Below are positions 15,873 through 24,526 of a DNA stretch of 64,000 nucleotides, one piece after another. Positions within the stretch are counted from its first letter, which is position 1; every line of letters begins with the position of its first letter. The notes below the pieces were generated by a model that worked only from the letters and a program-made list of their open reading frames with translations, had not been told where the DNA came from and ran no database searches. This DNA is from Oleiphilus messinensis (GTDB lineage Bacteria; Pseudomonadota; Gammaproteobacteria; Pseudomonadales; Oleiphilaceae), in the NCBI RefSeq assembly GCF_002162375.1, contig NZ_CP021425.1:310001-374000 (forward strand), given 5' to 3'. Both the position numbers and the translations under genes were made by a program.

Positions 15873-18122
15873 CTAATTAGGCTTCGTCTGCAGCGCGATG
15901 TTCTGGCTTGACCACGGCCAGCCCTGGTCTCCTCGGGTGTAGTCGCATACGCCATCCGGGAATATTGTTTTGAGTTCAGCTTTGTGGTGAGAAATGTCTA
16001 TTGGGCTATACAGGCCGCGCTGGATAGCTGAATCCACGCTCTGCAGATAGCACTTGAAGATCATGTCTTGCCTGGGGGAGCCCGCGACGTTGCGGCTGGA
16101 TTGATAGGGCGGATAATGGGTTGTACAAGCGCCATGGGGTTGTTCATTCCAATCACCGTCCCATACGTGTGGGCCTTTAGCCAAGAGCTTTCCTTGGGCG
16201 TCAAAACAGCTGTCCTGGAGGTTTTCCGGTTTGTTTTCTGCCGCGCTGCGCTCTGGATGGTAATTCATATTCTGCAGCCATTGGGCCATCGCATCAATGG
16301 CCTCTGGACGGGGTTCATCCGGCTTTCGAGTGACCCAGATAACCTGGTTGTCGCTGTTGCCATTGGCGGCTTGTATGCGGGCGCGAGCAGAAAGTGAGGC
16401 GAAGCTGTGATGCATATCCAGTTCCGGGTCGTTGTAGTGTCGAACGTCCAGGATTGGCAACGTTGTTTGACCGAGGAATACATGGCCAGCCCGGTAGGCT
16501 CCGCGGATCGCGTCGAGATTGGCCGTGGTTCTTGGTGCCGGGGTTTGCTGGTCAGACGAATTGAGGGTCATATTGTGCTCACTCCAGGGAGAAAACTCAA
16601 AGATGGAGGAATTGTAGCCACTGAGTAGCCAGAAACGAGCGGGTTGTTGCTGCTCTGATGGTTTCCAGCCACCAATACGACGATTGATATCCAGAAATGT
16701 TTCGATATCAATTTTGCCTGAACGCAATGCGCTCAGGCCGTATTGAACACCGACGTTGTCCCAGGTTCGGTTAGCGTATCCATTCTGGTCAATACCATAA
16801 ACATCTGGCATATCTTGCCAGTAAGTCCAGTGAAACTGGCTGAAAATATTGATCGGGAAGTGTTTGTGGTAGTGAAAGTAGTGTGGATTCATCACCAGCT
16901 GAGCTGGACCGCGCCAGCTCATGCCGCACTCGGTGACGCCCTGTGCTCTAAAGGGAGACTGGCCCTGAAGCAAAAGGCCCAGTTGGTACCATGGGAAATA
17001 GTCAAACGATTGATTGTTCCCGTTTAAACCCTCAATCCATTGGCGTTTTTCCCAGTCCCGCCAGAGTGGGTTACGGCTTTGCACATCAAAGTAATATTCC
17101 AGCAGTTCACAGTCCAGGCCGTGTATGGTTTGCGTGATCATATCCGGGTAGGAATACAGGGGGATAATGCCATCCAGCAGGCCGGGATGATTTTGAGCCA
17201 ACAAATACTGCTGTATCGCGCCCCCGGATCCACCAATACCCATGGTGAAATCCGGTTGACCATACAATGCGGTAAACTGGTGTTTAACCCTGAGGGCTGT
17301 GTCCTCTTGCAGGCTAATGTTGTAAGTATTTGAGGTCTGGTTTGCCGTGGAGTAGATCACGGCATAGCCCTTGGACAGGGCATCAAAACGGCGTTCTGCA
17401 ATATAGGTTGGTTTGTTTTTGCCTTGCTTGTAACCGATACCGATTCCGCCTCGAAACTGGTAGATCAACTTTCGATTCCAGTTTGTAGGGTTGGGGCGAT
17501 CAAGTGTTTCATGGGTACCTTTCAATACGTTTATAACGTAGATAAACCGGTTTATGGTGCCGATTTCAACCCGAATGATAAAGTCGACGGTTTTGCCATT
17601 CACCTCAACTTGTGCGATATCGTTCTGGGCCTCATGCATTGGATAGAATTTATGCGTACCGATCCGGTTGTAGTAGTAGCGGGCACGGGTCGCGATCAAA
17701 CAATCCTTGCTGTAACCAATAACGGTACCAGTCTTTTCACCATTTCCGTTTTCTTCATAGACGGGAATGCCAATGCGCTGTTGATTGTCCACAAGAGGCT
17801 GGCCGAGTCCGGACTTTTCGGTCATGCAGATCCAGGGGTACTGCAATGGGCCCGAGAATAGCGGGGTTTTGGGGCCAACTTCGCCCAGTTTAATCGGGAA
17901 TGGATAAGTTTCTGCAGGGCGAGAGAGTTGTGCCGGGTGCGGACCGGTATATGCCGGCCGTGGAGTATAATCAGGAATGCCGGGCGGAACACCTACAACC
18001 AGTGGGTGATGACTGCCCATTTGGGGCAAACCAAGAAGTGAAATGGCTAAGGGTTCGAGGAGTAGCCCGATGGTAATCAGGCTAACGCCAACAAGTATCC
18101 CTGTCTTTTTGCGGATGGCCAT
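15873..18122 (-). CDS. DUF6351-family exported alpha/beta-hydrolase-like protein
   Basis: This 749-aa protein has an N-terminal hydrophobic segment (GILVGVSLITIGLLLEPLAISLL), so it is exported or anchored facing the periplasm. The body matches the DUF6351 pattern: LVDNQQRIGIPV, SKDC, TGTINRFIYVI, RKLIYQFRGGIGIGYKQG and the elbow GIGGSGGAIQQYLLAQNHPGL (G-x-S-x-G, Ser near residue 295). It is therefore likely an esterase- or depolymerase-type hydrolase, though no activity is established for the family. It is the longest gene outside the Chp cluster and stands alone between the CPBP and Nudix genes. Confidence 0.75.
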   Translation of the reverse strand: MAIRKKTGILVGVSLITIGLLLEPLAISLLGLPQMGSHHPLVVGVPPGIPDYTPRPAYTGPHPAQLSRPAETYPFPIKLGEVGPKTPLFSGPLQYPWICMTEKSGLGQPLVDNQQRIGIPVYEENGNGEKTGTVIGYSKDCLIATRARYYYNRIGTHKFYPMHEAQNDIAQVEVNGKTVDFIIRVEIGTINRFIYVINVLKGTHETLDRPNPTNWNRKLIYQFRGGIGIGYKQGKNKPTYIAERRFDALSKGYAVIYSTANQTSNTYNISLQEDTALRVKHQFTALYGQPDFTMGIGGSGGAIQQYLLAQNHPGLLDGIIPLYSYPDMITQTIHGLDCELLEYYFDVQSRNPLWRDWEKRQWIEGLNGNNQSFDYFPWYQLGLLLQGQSPFRAQGVTECGMSWRGPAQLVMNPHYFHYHKHFPINIFSQFHWTYWQDMPDVYGIDQNGYANRTWDNVGVQYGLSALRSGKIDIETFLDINRRIGGWKPSEQQQPARFWLLSGYNSSIFEFSPWSEHNMTLNSSDQQTPAPRTTANLDAIRGAYRAGHVFLGQTTLPILDVRHYNDPELDMHHSFASLSARARIQAANGNSDNQVIWVTRKPDEPRPEAIDAMAQWLQNMNYHPERSAAENKPENLQDSCFDAQGKLLAKGPHVWDGDWNEQPHGACTTHYPPYQSSRNVAGSPRQDMIFKCYLQSVDSAIQRGLYSPIDISHHKAELKTIFPDGVCDYTRGDQGWPWSSQNIALQTKPN

Positions 18123-18211
18123 GGAATGTACCCCCGGAATTGGAATACGCTCCTCTATTGTAAGTGAGAGGTTGACCAGAAAATAGTCTATTTCCGTACA
18201 GTACTGAGGTG

Positions 18212-18697
18212 TTAAGTGTTTTGGTTCTTGGTCGCCAACCAGTCCTTAAGCGCCAGGCCGGTGCCGAACTCCCAGGTTTTGACTGCGTTAAATTCAAGCA
18301 GTTTGTAGTCATCCAGTTCTTCATTAAGCTGAATTACGCCAGAGCATTCCGTGCGATAGGCAATAATGACTTGATTCATCATCTGGAATGGATAGACGCC
18401 AAGCAATTCTGCTGTGTGGGTTTGGAGATTGGTTTCTTCCTGAATCTCCCGTATCACCGCATCACGGGGATCTTCATTTGCTTCCAGAAAACCACTGACC
18501 AGGGCGAACATTTTCGCGGGCCAGCTCACGTTGTGAACCAGAAGGGCTTTTTGTTCAATTTCAATGACGGCAGCAACGACAGGCGTCGGGTTGTTCCAAT
18601 AGACAAACCCGCACTGCTCGGCTGGGCAGAGTTGGCGTGTTTGGCCATCGAGGGGTTTGGAGGTTAACGGTGTGGCACATTTCGGGCAATATTTCAT
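18212..18697 (-). CDS. Nudix hydrolase with N-terminal zinc ribbon
   Basis: The first 30 residues hold a zinc ribbon (CPKCATPL ... CPAEQCGF), followed by a Nudix domain with GFLEANEDPRDAVIREIQEET, the G-x5-E-x7-R-E-U-x-E-E box; the usual following Gly is Asn. It probably hydrolyses a nucleotide diphosphate derivative, using the box glutamates to bind Mg2+. The short length (161 aa) and lack of the NudC C-terminal signature make NADH pyrophosphatase less certain. It is cytoplasmic. The next gene on the strand begins 89 bp away. Confidence 0.88.
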   Translation of the reverse strand: MKYCPKCATPLTSKPLDGQTRQLCPAEQCGFVYWNNPTPVVAAVIEIEQKALLVHNVSWPAKMFALVSGFLEANEDPRDAVIREIQEETNLQTHTAELLGVYPFQMMNQVIIAYRTECSGVIQLNEELDDYKLLEFNAVKTWEFGTGLALKDWLATKNQNT

Positions 18698-18739
18698 AAC
18701 GTGTCCGCATTTTTTGGCTGTACTGCCTGTTGGCTACAA

Positions 18740-19654
18740 TTAATCTGTGGCTCGAGTCAGAATATTTTCGGATTCCAGTTGGTGCACAATGGATTGCAGA
18801 TCATTGTAATCGCTGTTTTGACCTCGTATAAAGTGACTTCGGCGGAAAATGCTGATTAGTCCCGCATCAGCATTCATATCGAGAATAATGTGTCTCAGCT
18901 TTTCAGGGAAACTTGTCCCGAACAAGCGTATAGCATTGCCACTGAGGAGCCAGTGATAATCAGGATACCCCGGACTTTCCCAGATTATTTTCACCTTACG
19001 CGGATCGACATTGTTGCTCTGTAATTCACTGAACCAGACTGTATAGTTAACAAAGCCCAAATCAAATTCGTGATTGTTTATTTTGGCTATGGTATCGACA
19101 TGATTGTGGCTGTTGCCGATGGATTTGAATTGATTATCTAAAGCGAAATTCCCCAAATGACGCATAAAATAAAGGGGCATGATATGCCCGGATGTTGATG
19201 CTTGAGGGCCGAATAACAACGTCATTTTATTCGTGTGCTCAGGAAATTGCGTGCTGTATTTCAGTCCTGTGCTGTGATGGGCGATCAATAGTGATTTAAA
19301 AAACTGATCTTCAAAGCCTTGGGCAAGCACCTGAGAATCCGGAACCGATTCCCGTGCTTGTATTCCTGTTACGCCACCAAACCAGCCAAGGTGAATTTTC
19401 CCGCTTCGAAATAAATCTACGGTTTCTTCGTAGGTGGATACCGGGATGAAACACACCGGTAACTGTAATTTATTCTGGAAATAGTTTTCCAGCCGGTGAT
19501 AGCGAATTTGAGTCCATTCTGTTGAATTGCTGGGTATGGCTGAAAAGCAAAATGGCTTTGCGGATTCGGATTTATCATGAGCCTGCGTCTTGCTTGTGAT
19601 AAGACTCACGCAGACAATCACGAATACGCTGACAATATTAAGCCGACTCTCCAT
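18740..19654 (-). CDS. PhnD-like periplasmic substrate-binding protein
   Basis: This 304-aa protein has a signal peptide (cleavage probably after KTQA) and the PhnD/SsuA-like binding fold: FSAIPSNSTEW at the first strand, LQLPVCFIPVSTYEETVDLFRSGKIHLGWFGGVTGIQAR, a long ligand-binding strand region, and an SIGNSHNHVDTIAKI segment. Related proteins bind phosphonate, phosphite or similar oxyanions for ABC import. No permease or ATPase is nearby, so substrate and transporter cannot be assigned; it could instead be a sensory input protein. Confidence 0.8.
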   Translation of the reverse strand: MESRLNIVSVFVIVCVSLITSKTQAHDKSESAKPFCFSAIPSNSTEWTQIRYHRLENYFQNKLQLPVCFIPVSTYEETVDLFRSGKIHLGWFGGVTGIQARESVPDSQVLAQGFEDQFFKSLLIAHHSTGLKYSTQFPEHTNKMTLLFGPQASTSGHIMPLYFMRHLGNFALDNQFKSIGNSHNHVDTIAKINNHEFDLGFVNYTVWFSELQSNNVDPRKVKIIWESPGYPDYHWLLSGNAIRLFGTSFPEKLRHIILDMNADAGLISIFRRSHFIRGQNSDYNDLQSIVHQLESENILTRATD

Positions 19655-19801
19655 GATATTTTGTTGCTCCAGCAGCTTTAGAACGGATTTAAAATAACCA
19701 GTTTAGCTGAGAAATATCAAGTTGAGTCGGGTTATGTTGTGTGCTGTCGGAACTACGGAGTATGTCGGAAAGTTAGTTGCTTAAGCAGAGTTGAAATGGC
19801 C

Positions 19802-20905
19802 TCAGAACAAGCCAAGGCCGCGATCAATAAACTCCGTGCGTTGCCGGGGGAGACCATTGAACGCTTCGTTCAGTTTTAGCTCAATTCCACCCGCCGGTAT
19901 ATTCAAGAAAGCACCGGATGTGGCGCGTACGATTTCCTGACTGTTGAGTGCTTTCCAGTCAATGGATTCGGTTTGGTAGGAGGCGAACAATCCTCGGGTT
20001 GGCAGATAGGTGTCATTGCGCTGCCGCTCGCCAATATCCACACTTTGATAGGAGGATAAAGGAAAACAGGTCGGTATTCCGAAAAGATTGCAATTTGTGG
20101 TGTTGAAGTCGATATAACCGAGCAAAAATATTGGCCCGATGGTGAATTCAGCGCCATCCGGCATACCTATCCAGGACGCGCGAACCGGGTCCGGTGAGCC
20201 GCCGGTATCATACTTGTAACCCCCATTCTGGTCCGGGTTGGGAGCAGTAACCAGCTGCGCCTCGCTTTCAACGGGGGTTCGCCCCAGTAACGCACCTGCC
20301 AATCCTACCCAAAAGGGTCGACCTGGGGCGTCGACCAATGCCGATGCGGTATCTTTGATTTTGACTGGCAGATTCCCGGTCAGACTTCGAATATTCCCCG
20401 ACAGGGTGCCACGGGATTCTTCGAAGCCAATTCGCGCCCCCACCAGCTTGTTGTTGCGATGCGCCAACTCAATGTAAGGGTTCTTCAGGTAGAAGGGGAT
20501 CACCTCGTTCGATTCGTAATACTGGCCGTCCATTCCATAGCCGCTCTCCCGCTGGATGGTTCCCAGTGAAAAATTATCGATCCAGATATCGGCCGGTTGA
20601 CCCTCTAAACCTGGCTCGGATCCGGTGCAGTTAACACAGCGTTCTCCATTTTCCCAACGATGATATTCCCCAAGTTTCAGTTCATCGATGTTGAGCTGGG
20701 TTTCCACCGTGGCACCTAAGGTGACACGGGTGAAATCAGTTGTGCCTCGCTGGTGATCATCAATGGCAAAAAAAGCCTGGCCGCTGACCTCTGCCAGATC
20801 GGCTTCGCCAAGCGCTTCCAGATCGGCCAGCAGGTTGTTGGATGTAGAACTGAGTGTGATCAGTGCGAAGTTTGCTGCATATTTTTTTATCGTTGTTAAT
20901 AACAT
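19802..20905 (-). CDS. Probable exported surface protein, DUF6160-like
   Basis: The 367-aa product starts with a hydrophobic signal-like segment, followed by LEALGEADLAEVSGQAFF. That N-terminal 'E-L-x-E-V-S/T-G-Q' motif typifies a family of exported proteins in Marinobacter and Pseudomonas relatives (DUF6160-like; assignment by pattern only). The rest is rich in Gly, Asn and aromatic residues in alternating hydrophobic/polar runs, suggesting beta structure, and has two close Cys pairs (CVNC and CNLFGIPTC). No enzymatic motif was found. It has an AAGGTG ribosome site and a structured leader (20944-21012). An outer-membrane or extracellular location is inferred. Confidence 0.6.
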   Translation of the reverse strand: MLLTTIKKYAANFALITLSSTSNNLLADLEALGEADLAEVSGQAFFAIDDHQRGTTDFTRVTLGATVETQLNIDELKLGEYHRWENGERCVNCTGSEPGLEGQPADIWIDNFSLGTIQRESGYGMDGQYYESNEVIPFYLKNPYIELAHRNNKLVGARIGFEESRGTLSGNIRSLTGNLPVKIKDTASALVDAPGRPFWVGLAGALLGRTPVESEAQLVTAPNPDQNGGYKYDTGGSPDPVRASWIGMPDGAEFTIGPIFLLGYIDFNTTNCNLFGIPTCFPLSSYQSVDIGERQRNDTYLPTRGLFASYQTESIDWKALNSQEIVRATSGAFLNIPAGGIELKLNEAFNGLPRQRTEFIDRGLGLF

Positions 20906-20943
20906 GCCGTAACACCTTTCCGCTATGGGGGGTCTCTGAGGTC

Positions 20944-21012
20944 GGGGCGGTTAATGCTGCCACAGCACCAGCCTGGTAAGGCCAGCCCGGTACGGGAAAC
21001 ATTAACTGCCCC
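20944..21012 (-). promoter_or_regulatory. Long inverted repeat in leader of surface-protein gene
   Basis: GGGGCGGTTAATG (20944-20956) and CATTAACTGCCCC (21000-21012) are complementary at 12 of 13 positions, separated by 43 nt that can itself fold (CTGGCCTTACCAG). Read on the minus strand this closes a multi-stem element ~39 nt before the start codon. It could be a regulatory RNA leader or the terminator of the AraC gene; there is no T-run. Confidence 0.4.
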
Positions 21013-21173
21013 TGGGGCGTTGATTAGTGCGGAACTGAAATGATCCGCTAGGGAGACACAACCCGGTTTGAGCAGTTGTGTCAGGTTTCATGATAACGAG
21101 TAAGCAAGATGGTCTTTATGGCGGGGCAGGACAGTTCAGTGTGATCAGCGGACAAAGTGATCTGGGAATACAG

Positions 21174-22199
21174 TTATTTGGTTTGCTGGGTCTGCCGATA
21201 CATCAGGGGGGTAATGCCTTTCCAGCGTTTGAAGGCATGGAAAAAGTTAGCAGGTTCGGCATATCCGAGCCGATCAGCGATTTCTTCTATGGTCATATGA
21301 CCGGTTTGCAAAAGGGCTTCGGCGAGATCCTGTCGAACTTCATCGACCAAACCGCGATAGGTTTTGCCCTCTGTGGCCAACTGTCTGCGGAGTGTTCGAG
21401 AGGTTACACAGAGTCGATTGGCGCTGTCTTCCATCGATGGAAACTGGCCTGGCGAATCCAGTAGCAGTGTTCTCACTTTACCAGACACGCCGGTAAGTTG
21501 CCGACGCTGTTGCAGTATGGATTGACACTGTTCGAGGCTCATTTGCATGGTTTGCTGATTGGCCCGAGGCAGTGGCACATCCAGAAAGCGGGCATCGAAT
21601 ACCGCCCGGTTACAGTCGCTATTGAAGCGGGGAACCGTACCCATCACGTTTTTGTACTGTGCCTCAATTTCCGGGCCGGGAGCCGGAATGGTCAGGCTTA
21701 GCTCTTCGACGGGAATCAGGCTGCTGTATATTTCACGTTGCATCGTAGCGGTGGCGATGGCATCCCGTTCAATCAGAAAGTGTTCGACGTCTGCAGGCAA
21801 ATTTTCAGCGGTCAGATACACCTCAGCCTGATGGGGTTTCTCAACGAGTTTGATTTCGGTAAATGCATAACTTAAATCGAGATAGCGCAAGCCAATTTCG
21901 ATGGCGCTCCGAAAAGTGGGGCTGCTGATGAGTGCGAAGCCCCAGATACCGTAAGCCGTTAATTTATATCGCTGGCCAACCTGAAACCCCAAGCCGGGCG
22001 GATTCCCGGTTTGTTCAAGCAGGTTTCGGATCAAGTGCAGCTCTTGTTCGGCGGAGATTTCACCATGAGACGCTGAAAGAATGGCTTCGGTTATACCGGT
22101 GCCCGCCAGACACTTGCTTCTTGAAACAGCAATGGACTCAGCAAACTCAAGAATGACGTTCGCGCTACTGGCATAGCGCTGGAAGTTCCAGTTTTTCAT
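21174..22199 (-). CDS. AraC-family transcriptional regulator
   Basis: This 341-aa regulator has an N-terminal 'arabinose-binding-like' sensing domain of the OruR/ArgR-type AraC subgroup (about residues 20-215) and a C-terminal pair of helix-turn-helix units: ANRLCVTSRTLRRQLATEG and IEEIADRLGYAEPANFFHAFKRWKG, ending GITPLMYRQ. It probably activates transcription in response to a small molecule, possibly lipid-derived given the neighbours. Both flanking genes point the same way, so the target cannot be read from divergence. Confidence 0.9.
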   Translation of the reverse strand: MKNWNFQRYASSANVILEFAESIAVSRSKCLAGTGITEAILSASHGEISAEQELHLIRNLLEQTGNPPGLGFQVGQRYKLTAYGIWGFALISSPTFRSAIEIGLRYLDLSYAFTEIKLVEKPHQAEVYLTAENLPADVEHFLIERDAIATATMQREIYSSLIPVEELSLTIPAPGPEIEAQYKNVMGTVPRFNSDCNRAVFDARFLDVPLPRANQQTMQMSLEQCQSILQQRRQLTGVSGKVRTLLLDSPGQFPSMEDSANRLCVTSRTLRRQLATEGKTYRGLVDEVRQDLAEALLQTGHMTIEEIADRLGYAEPANFFHAFKRWKGITPLMYRQTQQTK

Positions 22200-22379
22200 T
22201 TTTCAATTTGTTATTTTTAGGGAACATTCAGTTTTAACAGTATTAAGTCGGTCATCTCAATCCGACTTTAGTCTGTTAGCCTTCTTGCGCGTTGCGCACA
22301 GCGGTAGCCAAGTATTGTATCCAACTGATCATGCCAACCGTTGGATACAGATTGCTTGATTGATCCGCCCGGAATTGAG

Positions 22380-24347
22380 TTATTTAACATCCGGAGTTCC
22401 GTGCAATGCTTTTACTTTGGCTTCCAATGCGCTCGCGCTCACGGATTCCGGAGCCCACGGGGCATCAGCGATGATGGTTACTTTCGACCAGAACCGTTTT
22501 GGCCATTTCACCAGCGCAGCACCGCCCCGGTGACTGAAAAATGAACCCCATAGCCCTTGTAAAGCCATCGGTACGACGGGGACAGGATCTTTGGCGATGA
22601 TTTGTTCAATACCTTTTCGAAACGTATCGATTTCTCCCGTCGTAGTTAACTTGCCCTCAGGGAAAATACAGACGACTTCCCCGTCCTGAAGCTCTTCTGA
22701 AATGCGCTCGAAAGCCCGGTTGTAAGTCTCTGGATCTTTCTTTTGTGAATGGATCGGGATGGTTTTTCCTGTGCGGAAAATAAAGTTGAGTACCGGTAAA
22801 TCGTAAATAGGCTTGAACATCACAAAACGAATAGGTCGTCGGCAAGCACCCGCAAGAATCAATGCATCCATATACGAAACATGGTTGCAGACCAGTACAC
22901 AAGGCCCTTCATCCGGGATGTGCTCCAGGCCGCGGTGTTTAACCCTGTACATGGTATGGGTAATGACCCAAACCAGAAAACGCATGAAAAATTCCGGAAT
23001 CGTTCTGTAAATGTACACGGCAACGACCGCATTCATGATGGCCAGAATCATAAAATATTCCGGAATGCTGAGTTTCAGTAACGAGAGAAAAATAACCGCG
23101 GATATACCCGCACCCACCATGAACAGCGCATTGAGAATATTGATGGAGGCAATAATCTGTGAACGTTGCTTTTCCTCTGAGCGATCCTGAACCATCGCAT
23201 ACAGGGGGACGATGTAAAAGCCCCCGAAAACACCGATCATGAGAAAATCAAACAGCACGCGATAACTGTTGGCTTGTTCGAGGAACGCGCCGACCCCTTG
23301 AAGCAAATCGCCCGTTTGTTGCAGCAATGGCGAAGTAGTCAGCGCAGCGTTACTCAAAGCCGGAGGCACATAAGACAGTGAGTGCACATAGAGATCGAAA
23401 CTGAACAGTGAGAGTCCAATCGAGCCCAATGGCACCAGGCCGAGCTCGACCTTGCGCCCGGAAAGGCGTTCACACAGTAATGAGCCTAATGCAATGCCGA
23501 TTGAGAAAACGGCCAACATGACGGTGACGACGGTCTGGTCTCCCAATAATACCGTTTTGGTGTAGCTGTATAACTGTGTCAGATAACTTGCGCCCAAAAA
23601 CCAGAACCAGGAGATGGCCATGACGGCGAGAAACACCCCATGATTCTGGCGACTGATTTGAATGGTCTTCAGTGTTTCGGTATACGGGTTAAAGCGTATT
23701 TTCAATTCCGGGCTGGGGGCTGGGGCATTGGGTATATTCCGCGAAGCAAACCATCCGGCGCAAGCCAGAATGACTACGGTGATGCCTGACAGAATGGCGG
23801 CATGGTCAGATTTGCTTAACAGACCGGCTCCCAGTGTCCCGAGCAGTATGGCGACAAATGTGCCCATTTCCACCATTGCGTTACCACCGACCAATTCATC
23901 TTTGTGCAGGTGTTGGGGAATAATACTGTATTTGACTGGCCCGAAAAATGCGGACTGGGTGCCCATGAGAAAAAGCACTCCGAGTAACGCCCACACCGAG
24001 TTGGTGAAGAAACCGATCGCTGCCAGGGACATGATTCCGATTTCGAACAGTTTTATCTTTCGGATGAGTGCAGATTTTTCGTATTTATCGGCAATTTGCC
24101 CCGCAAGGGCGGAAAAGATAAAGAACGGGAGTATAAACAGCACTGCACCCATGTTGTTCATCAAGTCGGTACTCAATCCGGTTGCGTACAGGGCATTGAA
24201 AGTGATCAATGCCAGTAGAACGTTTTTGAATACATTGTCATTAAATGCGCCAAAAAACTGGGTCCAGAAGAACGGGCCGAAAAACCGGGAGCGTAGTAAC
24301 TTGAATTGCGATTGATGGGGTGGTGCCTGGGTGGGTTCCGTGCTCAT
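22380..24347 (-). CDS. MFS transporter fused to PlsC-type acyltransferase
   Basis: This 655-aa protein has an N-terminal major-facilitator domain of ~12 membrane segments (residues 15-420; LplT-like) joined to a C-terminal 1-acylglycerol-phosphate acyltransferase domain with NHVSYMD (N-H-x4-D, catalytic His near 489) and FPEGKLT near 560. This architecture is a lysophospholipid flippase-acyltransferase: it would move lysophospholipid inward and re-acylate it. It lacks the C-terminal acyl-ACP synthetase domain of larger Aas-type fusions. It follows the WS/DGAT gene on the same strand, 179 bp downstream. Confidence 0.88.
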   Translation of the reverse strand: MSTEPTQAPPHQSQFKLLRSRFFGPFFWTQFFGAFNDNVFKNVLLALITFNALYATGLSTDLMNNMGAVLFILPFFIFSALAGQIADKYEKSALIRKIKLFEIGIMSLAAIGFFTNSVWALLGVLFLMGTQSAFFGPVKYSIIPQHLHKDELVGGNAMVEMGTFVAILLGTLGAGLLSKSDHAAILSGITVVILACAGWFASRNIPNAPAPSPELKIRFNPYTETLKTIQISRQNHGVFLAVMAISWFWFLGASYLTQLYSYTKTVLLGDQTVVTVMLAVFSIGIALGSLLCERLSGRKVELGLVPLGSIGLSLFSFDLYVHSLSYVPPALSNAALTTSPLLQQTGDLLQGVGAFLEQANSYRVLFDFLMIGVFGGFYIVPLYAMVQDRSEEKQRSQIIASINILNALFMVGAGISAVIFLSLLKLSIPEYFMILAIMNAVVAVYIYRTIPEFFMRFLVWVITHTMYRVKHRGLEHIPDEGPCVLVCNHVSYMDALILAGACRRPIRFVMFKPIYDLPVLNFIFRTGKTIPIHSQKKDPETYNRAFERISEELQDGEVVCIFPEGKLTTTGEIDTFRKGIEQIIAKDPVPVVPMALQGLWGSFFSHRGGAALVKWPKRFWSKVTIIADAPWAPESVSASALEAKVKALHGTPDVK

Positions 24348-24526
24348 AGCGGTATTTTATCCATTTGTTATTCGCGCGCTTAACCGTCGCGTTTGTAATA
24401 ACGGTAACGGAAGAATCGGAATTTTACCAGCACCACAAGCGCTGTAGATTTCTAACAGACTGTCCGGGAAATGGTCCGGGAAATGAGTGTCCCGGCTCCA
24501 ATAGAGCCGGGGGGGACCGTGTGCCG

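Noticed and set aside
16068-17861. Plus-strand frames opposite the DUF6351 gene (for example 17424-17861)
   Set aside because: They have no recognisable domain and overlap a protein with clear family motifs on the other strand.
24490-24512. Hairpin CCCGGCTC/GAGCCGGG after WS/DGAT as terminator
   Set aside because: The stem is real, but no T-run follows on the minus strand, so terminator status is not supported.
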